DNA from: Okeania sp. SIO2C9
GTDB taxonomy: Bacteria > Cyanobacteriota > Cyanobacteriia > Cyanobacteriales > Microcoleaceae
Length of the DNA stretch: 39,331 nt
Assembly: GCF_010672455.1 (NCBI RefSeq)
Contig: NZ_JAAHGO010000082.1
Span: forward strand, 1-39,331
Direction: 5' to 3'
This document shows positions 1-8,663 of this stretch, in pieces (the stretch's first letter is position 1; the number at the start of each line of letters is the position of its first letter). Made by a program: the position numbers and the translations under genes. The notes beneath the pieces are model-generated. The model was not told the DNA's origin and made no database searches. It saw only the letters and a program-made list of their open reading frames with translations.

Positions 1-52
1 ATTTTGAATCCGTTCCCATTAGTCCCATACGCAAGCCATAAGGTCTAGTCAT
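1..52 (-). CDS. Possible 5' end of a gene running off the left edge
   Basis: An ATG at 52 on the minus strand opens 17 codons (MTRPYGLRMGLMGTDSK) that reach the window edge without a stop. An AAGGA ribosome-binding-like motif lies 9 nt upstream. The stretch is too short to identify, and its reality rests only on the start and the Shine-Dalgarno-like spacing. Confidence 0.3.
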   Translation of the reverse strand, partial: MTRPYGLRMGLMGTDSK

Positions 53-289
53 TTAGAGCAGTCCTTTTTTATGATTGGTGTAGTTATTCTTCATCAGCAT
101 ACTATACTCTTAATGTCAACCTCCTTATGGGAAGCGAGGGTGTTGTAGTTCACCCAGTTCGGGTAACACCGACAAAATAAGGGTATGTCTTATGTGACTA
201 TATTTTTATGAACTATTTACTCCATAACATAAATGGACTGTGGCCATATGAAAATGGATTGTCAAACTATTAGGGATCTCCGATCTCAA
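53..289. other. Intergenic stretch with a short hairpin
   Basis: I see no gene here. A local inverted repeat GGTGTT...AACACC lies at about 139-170. It may be the leader of the minus-strand reading frame or the outer part of the structured RNA that follows; neither can be shown from the sequence. Confidence 0.4.
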
Positions 290-864
290 CTTTGGTTGAA
301 GACCCGTTATCTCCTGAGGGTGGGAGCAGAGGGATGAGAAAACTAATCAATGCTGCGGTTTTCTTAATAGTATGTTAGAATTAATAAGGGAGCAGGGCTA
401 GCAGTTTCTAGGGAAGCCGTCAGATTGGTGAGGTACTGTGGAGCGCGTCTTTAGACGAGAAAAGGTTCGTCCTTGGAGGCATGTGCTATGTTAGGGTACC
501 TCCTCTGTCAAGAGGAAGCAAAAAGCTCCTACCACCGATGTTAGAGAATTCCAGGTTGTAGCTTAAGCGCAACGTCGGGAGTATGTCAAATGATTGATAT
601 ATGTATATTAGAGAACAGGCAACAGGCAATAAGGAACAACGATGCAACCCCGCGTCGGTGGCAGACGAAAGCTGTCGGAAACAGGGGTTTTCCTAGGGCA
701 AAGCTCCGCTAAAAGCTAGGGCACAAGTACGTTAACGGCTATTATGTAACAGAATAGCTAAAGCTTTTCATGTCGCCGATAGCCGAAACCCCGATATTAA
801 AAGCGGATGAGCTCTGCACTTTTCGGGTTTCCTGTGCCTCTAGTCCCGAGGGGAAGCCATGAGA
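290..864 (+). ncRNA. Structured RNA, possible HEARO/omega-RNA of an IscB-type element
   Basis: No credible reading frame covers this stretch, but it is rich in compact hairpins: CGTCT-TT-AGACG at 446-457, CCTCT-GTCA-AGAGG at 502-515, AACCCC...GGGGTT at 645-688 and GGCTATT...AGAATAGCT near 737-758. It ends directly at a small ORF that resembles the N-terminus of IscB. In known IscB loci the omega-RNA (HEARO) sits immediately upstream of iscB, so position and structure fit. A CAGGCAA heptamer run at 613-632 and a piece related to the dispersed palindromic repeat of the genome (about 645-675) seem to have been inserted. The family assignment is inference; no consensus model was run. Confidence 0.38.
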
Positions 865-1002
865 ATGCCGACCAAGAGACGGCACGCGCAGCAACAGAGG
901 CAACAATGGGAAAAACATTTCCCTATCTCAGGTCGATTGTCAGTCTATGTCCTAACCAACTCATTCTTTGCTATAGGTCTCAAAATGGTAGATCCAAGCT
1001 AA
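865..1002 (+). pseudogene. Remnant of an iscB N-terminus (45 codons)
   Basis: ATG at 865 opens MPTKRRHAQQQRQQWEKHFP and continues to VYVL before drifting into unrelated codons and a TAA at 1000-1002. From memory of the family, IscB proteins begin with a basic leader and a PLMP domain containing a V(F/Y)VL segment followed by K/N-G-x-PLMP; here the PLMP residues and everything after (RuvC, HNH) are missing. This would be a deletion derivative in which about 30 family-like residues are left behind the putative omega-RNA. It is not a functional nuclease. The alternative is a chance ORF or a short unrelated peptide. Confidence 0.4.
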
Positions 1003-1047
1003 TTGTGAATCATCCAAAATTGAGTGACCATTAATTGCTTATGGGCT

Positions 1048-2460
1048 ATGTCAGATAATTCTGGTTTGCTGATGACTAATAATGCTACTGCTATTAAGGC
1101 CATCAGCAATTATATTTACCAAACGATTGTTTCCATTCAACAAGAAAATCCAAAATGGATAAATGCAAAGTACAGGAGCACTCCTTGGCATCATTCCAAG
1201 TATCAATCTACTTTGATTAATAAGTTGACAAAAGGGCTTTCTTATGCTGTTGTCAAGGATGATTTACAACTTAAAGTTACAAATTATCTTCAAATTATTC
1301 TGACTCCCGAGTTTATTAATTCCGACCGATATAATGCTTTAATATCTCAGATAGATAGACTCATTTATCCAGAAATAAATATCATTTCATCAGACAAAAT
1401 TACTAACTCTCAGATTCCTGATTTCTCTACAAATGGAGCTAAGTTAGTCGAGTCTGGTATGGCGATTTTATTGTTAGATGTAGAAAATTTACACCTCGAT
1501 CTTGAAACAGAAAAAATTCTTGTAGATATCTGCAATTATCCGATTCAAATTAAGGTTGCTTTTGCTAATTGGCGTAGTATGGGAAAAAAAGATGAAGAAT
1601 TTCATCAACGTGGTTATCAATTAATTCATGTTCCTCCTGGCAAAGATAGTGCTGATTTGAAAATGGCAACTGTCGGTGCTTCTATTTTTGTCAATTATCC
1701 CACAGCTAAAGAAGTTTTAGTTTGTTCTTCCGATCGAGGATTAACTCATCTGGGTACGACTCTTCAATCTCATGGATTAACTGTGTATCAAGTACGGAAA
1801 TATAAAAACCAAATTACTGTTTTAAATAGTCAAACTGGCGAATCACAAGTATATGCGACTTCGGTTCCAGATATTCCTACCGTTGACACATTTATTATTC
1901 AATTACAAGAGTTAATCCGAGCTGAATCAGAAAAAATCGGACTGCAATGGATTAAATTTTCGAGAATTTCTGCCTTGTATAAAGAAACTTATAAACTGAA
2001 TCTTAAAGATGTAGTTTTAAATCACTTTCCTGACCAAAAGTCCAGACAAATATTTGTCAATTTTCCAGCTTATTTTGCAATTCATCAACCGTCGGAAAAA
2101 TCCCAAACTTATGTCAGCATTTTTAATTTGTTTAAACCGGAAAAAAAAATTTTAAATCCTCCCACAAATAATCAGATTGAAGTCTCTGACAATATTACGG
2201 ATATTGCCGAGATTACTTCTCAAGAAGTCATGGAAAAAGTATTAGTAAAAATTGTGACTAACTTAACTGATGGATCTCCAGATAATTATGTTCCTATTTC
2301 TAATCTCGGCAGTGAGTTTAATCGGTTATATGGTAGACCAATTACCAAAACTATTAAGCGGTTTCAACCAAGTAAAAAGTTTCCCAAATATTTGGAGCTG
2401 TGTACTTCGCTGAAGTTGCATCAATCTCAGGAAGGTCGTTGGTTCGTAAGCTTGAGTTGA
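1048..2460 (+). CDS. NYN-domain (LabA/DUF88-like) protein with C-terminal OST-HTH domain
   Basis: This is a predicted cytosolic RNA-directed protein. Around the middle, ILLLDVENLHLD supplies the first acidic residues of a NYN/PIN-like nuclease fold. It is followed by KVAFANWR, the segment HVPPGKDSADLKM and the strand-loop VLVCSSDRGLTHLG, which carry further conserved Asp residues typical of NYN domains. The C-terminal part (about residues 395-470, ISNLGSEFNRLYGRPITKTIKRF) matches the pattern of an OST-HTH/LOTUS winged helix thought to bind RNA. The N-terminal 120 residues are cyanobacterium-specific and unassigned. I prefer ATG 1048 (MSDNSG); an in-frame ATG at 1024 lies upstream, one at 1072 downstream, and none has a strong Shine-Dalgarno. 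The stop abuts the terminal hairpin of the adjacent IS200/IS605-like element. The biological target is unknown. Confidence 0.85.
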   Translation: MSDNSGLLMTNNATAIKAISNYIYQTIVSIQQENPKWINAKYRSTPWHHSKYQSTLINKLTKGLSYAVVKDDLQLKVTNYLQIILTPEFINSDRYNALISQIDRLIYPEINIISSDKITNSQIPDFSTNGAKLVESGMAILLLDVENLHLDLETEKILVDICNYPIQIKVAFANWRSMGKKDEEFHQRGYQLIHVPPGKDSADLKMATVGASIFVNYPTAKEVLVCSSDRGLTHLGTTLQSHGLTVYQVRKYKNQITVLNSQTGESQVYATSVPDIPTVDTFIIQLQELIRAESEKIGLQWIKFSRISALYKETYKLNLKDVVLNHFPDQKSRQIFVNFPAYFAIHQPSEKSQTYVSIFNLFKPEKKILNPPTNNQIEVSDNITDIAEITSQEVMEKVLVKIVTNLTDGSPDNYVPISNLGSEFNRLYGRPITKTIKRFQPSKKFPKYLELCTSLKLHQSQEGRWFVSLS

Positions 2461-2464
2461 CACT

Positions 2465-2487
2465 CCCCACTCTCAAGAGATGGGGAT
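2465..2487 (-). other. Right-end hairpin of the IS200/IS605-like element
   Basis: The plus strand reads CCCCACTCTC-AA-GAGATGGGG, a stem with one bulged C. It lies downstream of the tnpB 3' end and 4 nt past the neighbouring gene's stop. In this family the right-end hairpin is the TnpA recognition structure and also overlaps the 3' part of the TnpB omega-RNA. The role is by analogy. Confidence 0.5.
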
Positions 2488-2772
2488 TCTTGGCTCAATG
2501 ACTCACCATTACCTAGTAGGATATCTCCAACACTCGCCAGAGGGCGTGTCTCCCCAAGCGTAAGTTCCGGTGTGCCCCACCGTACATAGTGCTTTTTGTA
2601 GGATGTTTCTTGCAGCATTTACATCTCTACCTGCTTCATACCCACAGTGAGGACAAACATGGGTTCTTACAGACAGAGACTTTTTGACAACTTCCCCACA
2701 GTTAGAAAAATTCTGACTTGTATAGTTAGGTGGTACTGCTACTGTAGCCTTGCCATACTTAAAACCAAAATA

Positions 2773-2929
<157 letters not shown>

Positions 2930-2984
2930 CCAAAATATTCTAGCCAAAGTCGAAAAGTTGATCAACCAACATCATTGATTGATT

Positions 2985-3035
2985 GTAGGGGCGAACAGCC
3001 GTTTGCTGGCGCATAACTATCGTTAACGCCCCTAC
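2985..3035. repeat. Short palindromic repeat (GTAGGGGCG...CGCCCCTAC) inside tnpB
   Basis: The 51-bp unit has 9-bp complementary ends and was inserted between codons of tnpB just upstream of SINDVG. It belongs to the same general family of GTAGGGACGTT-type hairpins found at 10939, 12119, 29765, 34789 and 35535. The insertion is in frame. Confidence 0.7.
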
Positions 3036-3073
3036 GAGCCTTCGATTTCTTACCATACCTTTTACATTCAAAT

Positions 3074-3102
3074 CTGCCTTCGGCACGCCGCTCCGCGTCT
3101 AC
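3074..3102. repeat. Short GC-rich dispersed repeat inside tnpB
   Basis: CTGCCTTCGGCACGCCGCTC and the following CCGCGTCTAC form a GC-rich unit of a kind common between cyanobacterial genes. Here it sits in the tnpB reading frame and adds codons without breaking it. Confidence 0.55.
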
Positions 3103-3584
3103 ATAAGCTATCAAATCGTTAGATTGAACTACGCAATATGCAAAGAGAGTTGCATATTCTTTACGTTGCCTACTTACTCTCAAATGCTTCCGGGCATATC
3201 TATTTCTAGCTTTATGGTAGTTATGTGACTGCGGCGCATGCGCCTTTGTTGTACTTTTTAGATTTCTGCCTATTAGCTCGGTTTAACTGCTTTTCAGACT
3301 TTCTGTAAAACTGAGGGTTTTCTATAGTCTTGCCATTACTCAATGCCAAGAAATATTTAATTCCTACATCTAAACCTACTGCTTTTCCTATTGTTTGAGA
3401 CTCAATTTTTAAATCTATTTGAATAGCAAATTGAGCATAATAACCATCGGCACGTTTAACTAACCTTACTCGTTTGATTTGGTTCAATTGATAGTAATTT
3501 AAATCGTTAGTACCTTTTAATTTCAAAGTACCTATATCTTTCTTGTCTGAAAAAGTAATTGCTTTTCTATTCTCTGACAGTGTT

Positions 3585-4152
3585 AATTTTGTCGAAGCAT
3601 TGAGCGATGTCGGCATCTAACACGAATTTCGGTTTATACCTAATCGCGTTGAATATTGCTCCGATTGCGTCGTGACATGACCTTCCGGGTCGGAATCCGT
3701 AGCTATTTGGCTCGAATTTGGCCTCCCATTCTGGCTCTAAGGCAGCTTTTACTAGAGCTTGGGCTGCTCTATCGTACATTGTGGGTATTCCTAAAGGGCG
3801 TTTTTCTTTTCTTCCAGGCTTGGGAATCCAAACCCTTCTTGTTGGTTTTGCCTTTTGGTTTAACCTCAGTCGGTTTACAAGTTCCAGCCTTTGTTTTGGG
3901 GTTAAACTTTTTACCCCATCTACTCCTGCTGTTTTCTTACCCTGGTTATCCTGAGTTACCCGTCGCACGGCTAGTACCTTAGCCGACCAAGAATTAATCA
4001 AGGTATGCATGAAGCCTGCGAACTGCTCGAATATCTCCAGGTTGAGAGGCTTGGAATATGCGCTTTTGTAGCTTGAAAACTACTCGTTCAACTTTATGCC
4101 AGGGAATATTTTTCCATTCCACAGTCGTCGATTTTAACTCTGTATTAGACAT
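3585..4152 (-). pseudogene. ltrA: Group II intron reverse transcriptase, frameshifted and truncated
   Basis: ATG at 4152 opens MSNTELKSTTVEWKNIPWHK followed by QKRIFQASQPGDIRAVRRL. A +/-1 frameshift near 4005-4010 then moves the reading to a second frame with NSWSAKVLAVRRVTQDN, AGVDG, WIPKPGRKEKRPLGIPT, YGFRPGRSCHDAI and DADIAQCFDKIN, i.e. RT blocks 0-3. The reading stops at the deletion junction with tnpB. Missing are the YADD block, the thumb/maturase X domain and any endonuclease domain. The family is unmistakable; the product is non-functional. It is encoded in intron domain IV, as usual. Confidence 0.92.
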
Positions 4153-4762
4153 ATTTACTACTACTTGTTCCTATTCCTTCCAAACAATCGTGAATCTGTC
4201 AGCATATCCTCACTGTTAGATGAGGCTTTGGCTTTTGATTCTATCCCTCCTTGATACATCATCTGGTTAGCTACCTACTCAGGTATCGACCTTCTCTGAG
4301 AGATGTATCAAGGTTACTTCGTTCCTAATGACCATTGGTTGAATCTTTAGAGTGATGCTATCCACCGAGGTTAAGGGAAGCGCTTATTGGTCAAGGGTGG
4401 AGTTGCCAATTCCCTACCTTTGCCCTTTTGGGACTCAAGGGTGTATCAGCCTTATTTCACTGGTTACAATTAACGATGGTTTTAATCACATCTTCACTTG
4501 CGTTACTCATGGATTCTTGCTAAGAGGGATGACAGTTCAGGCTACTATTTACCTCTACTTAACTTCCCCGCTTCATCTTGGCATTTGCTAATTACTAAAG
4601 ATGGGGGAAGCGCTTTTAACCATTGCGCCTTGGTCGAGGGACTTTCACCCTCATGGTCATTAAGTTGTCAAAAGTTTTGATTCAACCAATACGAAAGGTT
4701 GACCTCTTGCTCCTCGTACACTTTGAATTGAATTCTCCATTTTTCAAGGAAACGAATCGCAC
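3592..4762 (-). mobile_element. Group II intron inserted in tnpB, 3' part deleted
   Basis: The 5' splice-site-like GTGCG occurs at 4762-4758 on the minus strand, directly after the tnpB codons for TSGW. About 600 nt of RNA-only sequence (4762-4153) follows, as expected for domains I-IV, and then a reverse-transcriptase ORF. The tnpB reading resumes at K-LTLSENRK (about 3591). Thus the exon junction is preserved, while the rest of the RT, domains V and VI and the 3' splice site are gone. The loss fits a deletion between short matches (AAAATTAAC is compatible with both the RT FDKIN codons and the tnpB exon). Without domain V it cannot splice. Confidence 0.8.
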
Positions 4763-4826
4763 CCAACCAGAAGTTTTATATTCTACAGAACGACAATGCT
4801 TTTTAAATTTTAGATAACCTCTGTTG

Positions 4827-4871
4827 GTGCGCATTCCGCAAGCGAGCTGTCGTCGTCGCGGGGTCGCACCG
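4827..4871. repeat. GC-rich dispersed repeat (GCATTCCGCAAGC type) inside tnpB
   Basis: GCATTCCGCAAGC followed by a GTCGTCGCGGGGTC core separates the tnpB segments ending KGKK and beginning GYLKFKKH. A close copy lies at 11924-11970, and related pieces at about 645-675 and 17090-17120. It contributes a local GC spike. Confidence 0.65.
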
Positions 4872-4909
4872 CTTTTTTACCCTTAACTTTTTTCTTGCAG
4901 TTGTCTTCA

Positions 4910-5073
4910 ACAATTAATAATGAATAATTACCTCTCCATGAATTGAAGAGGATTGACAAATTCATGAAAATTTTTCTTCACAGGAGTCGATTGGATATGG
5001 CTCCGAGACCTCGCCATCCCTCGACCGCTTATTATCCCCTAAAAAGGGGAGGCGCATACCCACAATTTTTCGG
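4910..5073. repeat. About 165-bp dispersed repeat inside tnpB (copy near 16046-16168)
   Basis: This unit runs from TTCAACAATTAATAATGAA to GGCGCATACCCACAATTTTT and separates tnpB SRFY from DNCKKK. The same order of blocks (AATTAATAATGAA, AATTACCTCT, GAGGATTGAC, AAAATTTTT, ATTATCCCCT, GGGGAGGCGCATACCCACA) recurs at 16046-16168. The tnpB copy additionally contains a degenerate ATGGCGAGG/CCTCGCCAT palindrome. No target duplication was seen. Confidence 0.7.
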
Positions 5074-5373
5074 TAAAATCTAGATATGGCAGACCAAGCT
5101 CTTTCCGCAGCCGATTGTCGAGCCATTGAGTTGAGTTCTGAGGCAAATTAAAACTCTTGAACCAATACTTTGCAATATTTATTTAGGTCGTATTTACTCG
5201 CACCTTTATTATCCATCCAATATCTCAAACACTTGTTTTGAATGAATTGATATGTCCTAATGGCCTCATCTCTTGCTTGATACTGCTCAGGTTTAGCTTT
5301 GAGTTTGAAAACGAAGTTCCTCCTTTGGAGGCACTCGTAAATTATCATTTTGGCTCGACCTACCTTTTATATT

Positions 5374-5394
5374 TATGCTATACATAATAGCATA
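5374..5394. other. Left-end hairpin candidate of the IS200/IS605-like element
   Basis: TATGCTAT-ACATA-ATAGCATA is a perfect 8-bp stem located 26 nt upstream of the tnpB start. This is where the left-end recognition hairpin of IS200/IS605 elements usually lies. Assignment is by position only. Confidence 0.45.
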
Positions 5395-5520
5395 ATTAGC
5401 TCACGAAAATGTCTTGAGAAAATCAGATATTTTCTACAGGCGACTTCAGTCGCCCGGAGAGCTTTTCTATCCATGGGCTGAAGCGACATGGTTTTCAAGA
5501 AGAGCGAATTCGCCCAATAA

Positions 5521-5694
5521 GAGTGCATCTCAATGCGTGAATAAAGCCAAAAATTTATCGCTTTTAGGCAACAGGCAACAGGCAACAGGCAACAGGCAAC
5601 AGGCAACAGGCAACAGGCAACAGGCAACAGGCAACAGGCAACAGGCAACAGGTAACAGGCAACAGGCAACAGGGAATAGATATGAGATGCACCC
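5521..5694. mobile_element. MITE, family D (TIR GGGTGCATCTCA), copy 1, with heptamer array
   Basis: The ends are GAGTGCATCTCA and TGAGATGCACCC. The left arm continues with a segment (AATAAAGCCAAAAATTTATC) identical to that in copy 2 at 29840-29958. The interior is almost entirely a GGCAACA array. No perfect target duplication is seen here, unlike copy 2. Confidence 0.75.
5567..5671. repeat. (GGCAACA)15 tandem array
   Basis: Fifteen consecutive 7-bp units, one variant (GGTAACA), lie inside the family D MITE. Because 7 is not a multiple of 3 the array is open in several frames and produces spurious Leu-Pro-Val-Ala-Cys-rich reading frames; none looks like a real protein. Confidence 0.97.
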
Positions 5695-5788
5695 TGAAAT
5701 AAAGTCGAAAATCAAAAGTTATAGATGAAACTTACTGATTATGGCTATATTATAAAAATATATGTAAAGAAATGTAAAGAGAAAGTTA

Positions 5789-6496
5789 ATGCAGGACAAA
5801 GTAGTTGTGATTGTGGGTGCTACTGGTGGTATAGGTTCAGTAGTGGCAGAAAAACTGGCAAATTCTGGTGCAAGCTTAGTATTAGCGGCCAGAAATAGCA
5901 GTAGATTGGACAATTTAGCCACTCAACTATCTACTACCCAAGTTATTACTGTACCAACAAATATTACCAACCCAGAGGAAGTAGAAACTCTGATGGAAAA
6001 AACTTCCAGTCATTTTGGCAAAATTGATGTGTTAATCAATGCAGCAGGAGCAGGTATTCTCAAACAATGGAACAAAATTGAACCTGCTGACCTAGATATT
6101 ATGCTTGACCTGAATTTGAAAGGTAGCTTCTATACTTGTCAAGCTGCTGCCAATGTAATGAAGGGACAAAAATCAGGCCATATCTGCAATGTTATTGGTA
6201 TTCTCGGCAAACATTCAATGGCCATGGGCACTGTATATTGTGCTTCTAAGTTTGGTTTGGTGGGTTTGAGTAAATGTATGGCGGATGAGTTACGACGCTA
6301 TGGTATTAAGGTGACTCTTTTCTATTTCGGAGGAGTGAATACACCTTTCTGGGATAATGTTAGCCTAAAGGTCGATCGCTCAAAAATGCTAAGTTCAGAA
6401 ACTGCTGCTGATGCAATAATGTTTGCTCTTAATGCAGAACCCCAAGCTGTCCCAATGGAAATTAATATTCAGCCAGACAGTCACTTATTTTTCTAA
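5789..6496 (+). CDS. Short-chain dehydrogenase/reductase (SDR)
   Basis: This is a 235-residue soluble NAD(P)-dependent oxidoreductase of the classical SDR family. The N-terminal Rossmann motif is GATGGIG (residues 10-16), followed by LAARN at the end of beta-2, NAAGAG after beta-4, and the active-site YCASK (Tyr and Lys of YxxxK). It is a typical-length single-domain SDR ending soon after the substrate loop (FGGVNTPFWDNV). The substrate cannot be deduced. ATG 5789 is preceded by AAGAGAAAG and begins directly before the first beta-strand, as usual. It stands alone: heptamer DNA lies upstream and an A/T heptamer array downstream. Confidence 0.92.
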   Translation: MQDKVVVIVGATGGIGSVVAEKLANSGASLVLAARNSSRLDNLATQLSTTQVITVPTNITNPEEVETLMEKTSSHFGKIDVLINAAGAGILKQWNKIEPADLDIMLDLNLKGSFYTCQAAANVMKGQKSGHICNVIGILGKHSMAMGTVYCASKFGLVGLSKCMADELRRYGIKVTLFYFGGVNTPFWDNVSLKVDRSKMLSSETAADAIMFALNAEPQAVPMEINIQPDSHLFF

Positions 6497-6570
6497 GGTA
6501 CGACTTAGGCATGAGGTAGGAAAAACTAAGACTTGAGACTGTTGATCCAATCCTCATTATTTATTAGAAG

Positions 6571-6711
6571 AGGTAATTATAAATTATAAATTATAAATTC
6601 TAAATTATAAATTATAAATTATAAATTCTAAATTATAAATTATAAATTATAAATTATAAATTATAAATTCTAAATTATAAATTCTAAATTATAAATTATA
6701 AATTATAAATT
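6571..6711. repeat. A/T heptamer array (AAATTAT / AAATTCT)
   Basis: Roughly twenty 7-bp units alternate between AAATTAT and AAATTCT and end about 35 bp upstream of the HPPD start. The array occupies most of the gap between the SDR gene and HPPD, so any HPPD promoter must lie in or upstream of it. Confidence 0.95.
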
Positions 6712-6745
6712 CTTGAGGCTCATCAGTAATAATATAAGGTTGGTT

Positions 6746-7807
6746 ATGGAATTCGATCGCATTCACTTCTACGTTGAAAATGCAGTTGAGTCACGAGATT
6801 GGTTTGTTGAAAAATTAGGCTTTAAAGCAATAGCTTCCCAAACCACTCAACATACTCATCAGGAAATTATCAACAGAGGTCGAGTATATTTTGCCTTATC
6901 TTCTCCCATCACATCAGAAAATTTTGTTGCTGATTTTCTCAGGATACATCCTCCTGGAGTAGGTGATGTCGCTTTTCGGGTTCGAGACCTTGACTCAGTT
7001 GTGGCGAGAGCAGCAGCTAATGGAGCAGAAGTTTTGCAACCTATCCAGCAAAACTTACAGGGTTTGAGATGGGCAAAAATTTCTGGATGGGGAGATATAA
7101 GTCATACTTTAGTTGAAAAAATTAATGATGTACAAATTTTATATCCTAATTCTCAACTATCTACAGATATTGTAGCTATCGACCATGTGGTTTTGAATGT
7201 GGCTGAGGATAATTTACAATCTGCTCTCAACTGGTATAATCAAATTCTAGAATTTCAACCTCAGCAAAATTTTGAAATTCAGACAGATAAATCTGCTTTA
7301 CGCAGTCAAGTGATGGTTGACCCAGATGGTGGGGTGAAATTTCCTATTAATGAACCTGCATCTGCTAATTCTCAAATTCAAGAATTTTTGGATGCTAATC
7401 ATGGTGCGGGGATACAACATATTGCTTTACGGACAGAGAATATTTTGGACGTGGTAGGAGATTTGCGATCGCGTAATTTGGGTTTTTTGCGGGTTCCGGC
7501 AACATATTACTCTCAGATGCAAACAAAAGCACTAAGTTATTTACCGGAAGTTGACTGGCCAAAAATTCAAAATTATCAAATTTTGCTAGACTGGCAGGAA
7601 ATGAGACCGGAAGCAATGTTACTGCAAATTTTCACCAAACCCATTTTTCCTCAACCAACTGTATTTTTTGAGTTTATTGAACGCAGGGTTGCTTGGGTGA
7701 ATGGTAAACAAATGCAAGCTCAAGGTTTTGGTGAAGGAAATTTTCAAGCTTTATTTGAAGCTGTAGAGAGAGAACAAATGAAGCGAGGTAGTTTGAGCAA
7801 AAATTAA
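6746..7807 (+). CDS. hppD: 4-hydroxyphenylpyruvate dioxygenase (HPPD)
   Basis: This enzyme converts 4-hydroxyphenylpyruvate and O2 to homogentisate, the head-group precursor for tocopherol and part of tyrosine catabolism. The 353-residue protein has two vicinal-oxygen-chelate halves. The iron ligands are visible as His147 (IDHVVLNV), His225 (GIQHIALRT) and Glu309 (FFEFIERR), with the spacing of the known His-His-Glu triad. I place the start at ATG 6746 (MEFDRIHFYV); an upstream in-frame ATG at 6713 would add 11 residues derived from the edge of the A/T heptamer array. It is not in an operon with other tocopherol genes here. Confidence 0.92.
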   Translation: MEFDRIHFYVENAVESRDWFVEKLGFKAIASQTTQHTHQEIINRGRVYFALSSPITSENFVADFLRIHPPGVGDVAFRVRDLDSVVARAAANGAEVLQPIQQNLQGLRWAKISGWGDISHTLVEKINDVQILYPNSQLSTDIVAIDHVVLNVAEDNLQSALNWYNQILEFQPQQNFEIQTDKSALRSQVMVDPDGGVKFPINEPASANSQIQEFLDANHGAGIQHIALRTENILDVVGDLRSRNLGFLRVPATYYSQMQTKALSYLPEVDWPKIQNYQILLDWQEMRPEAMLLQIFTKPIFPQPTVFFEFIERRVAWVNGKQMQAQGFGEGNFQALFEAVEREQMKRGSLSKN

Positions 7808-8313
7808 GAGTATTGGACTGAAGTAGCTTGCTAATTATCCTAATATGGTATTTCAGCTGTGTCAGTCCATCAAGATAGGTAGACAGACAAAATTATTCAT
7901 ATATTAATGCTCAGGTATATTTTCTATTGCTTACTCCCCCATTCCCCATTGCCCATTCCCCACTCCCCACTCCCTACTCCCCTACTTCCCACTCCCTGCT
8001 CCCTACTCCCTGCTATAGACTTTTGTAGAAATATTTATTTTGATTGACAGTAGTTCAGTAAGAAGTTAAACTAGATCAAATAACAAAATCAATCGTTCAT
8101 CTTTCCCAGAGCGTAAATTGGCTAATTGACCAAAAGCTTAAGGAAGACGGAAGTAGGGGCTAGAAATATTAGCTAAAAATAAAAACTTACTTAAATAACT
8201 ACCTCCAACAAGTTTCTAGAGAGAGCTTCTATACTTGCATGGGTTACTTTGGGTAAGTTCAGCAAAATCATCTATCCCGAAGGAACGTACTACTATTATT
8301 TGAGGTAGTTGTA
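7808..8313. other. Intergenic region with CCCCACT-type heptamer run
   Basis: No gene is seen. A possible stem TGGACTGA...TCAGTCCA (about 7815-7868) follows the HPPD stop. At 7930-8015 a pyrimidine-rich 7-bp-period run (CCCCATT, CCCCACT, CCCTACT) occurs. The remainder up to 8313 presumably contains the promoter of the small membrane protein; no clear -35/-10 pair can be claimed. Confidence 0.6.
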
Positions 8314-8520
8314 ATGATTTCGACTTCATTGATGAGTCTCATCATTTGTTTCTTTGCAGTTTATGTTTATGTCAATACTACTGAAGAGATTGTCAAAATA
8401 GTCACAGCAGGGATAGCATTACTTTGTCTATTTTTGAGTATTATTTTTGCTCCTTGGACAATTGTTTTAGTTTTGGTTATATCCTTAGTGTTTTTTCAAT
8501 TTCCATTGTTGAAATATTAA
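8314..8520 (+). CDS. Small hydrophobic membrane protein (68 aa)
   Basis: I do not recognise a named family. The product is almost wholly hydrophobic with two probable membrane spans (about residues 3-20 and 30-64, the latter possibly two), separated by a short polar turn NTTEEIVK. The start ATG is preceded by GAGGTAG at a suitable distance and the gene is followed by an intrinsic terminator, which supports expression. Small membrane proteins of this type are common in cyanobacteria; the function is unknown. Confidence 0.6.
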   Translation: MISTSLMSLIICFFAVYVYVNTTEEIVKIVTAGIALLCLFLSIIFAPWTIVLVLVISLVFFQFPLLKY

Positions 8521-8577
8521 GGAAGAATACTATGTAGCATCCTAATTTCAATTTCATCAAATACGAAAAAAAATAAA

Positions 8578-8607
8578 CCCACTTCTTGTTTGAGGTGGAT
8601 TTTTTTG
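8578..8607 (+). terminator. Intrinsic terminator after the small membrane protein
   Basis: CCACTTC-TTGTTT-GAGGTGG forms a 7-bp stem with one G-T pair, directly followed by A and seven T. It lies about 60 bp past the stop of the 68-residue gene. Confidence 0.7.
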
Positions 8608-8663
8608 ATTTCAGCTAGCAACAGCTTGATAAGTTTTGTATTTGTTACACTAAGGGTTTTTAA

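Noticed and set aside
3656-3982. Plus-strand open frames across the reverse transcriptase
   Set aside because: They are antisense to clear RT motifs and have no family features.
4352-4817. Plus-strand small open frames
   Set aside because: They lie antisense to the RNA part of the group II intron and read as random hydrophobic peptides.
5567-5671. CRISPR-like array
   Set aside because: The units are 7 bp and directly adjacent, without spacers.
5373-5728. Overlapping reading frames with LLPVACC / QQATGNR repeats on both strands
   Set aside because: They are produced by the (GGCAACA)15 array, which stays open in several frames; no start signal or non-repeat protein sequence supports them.
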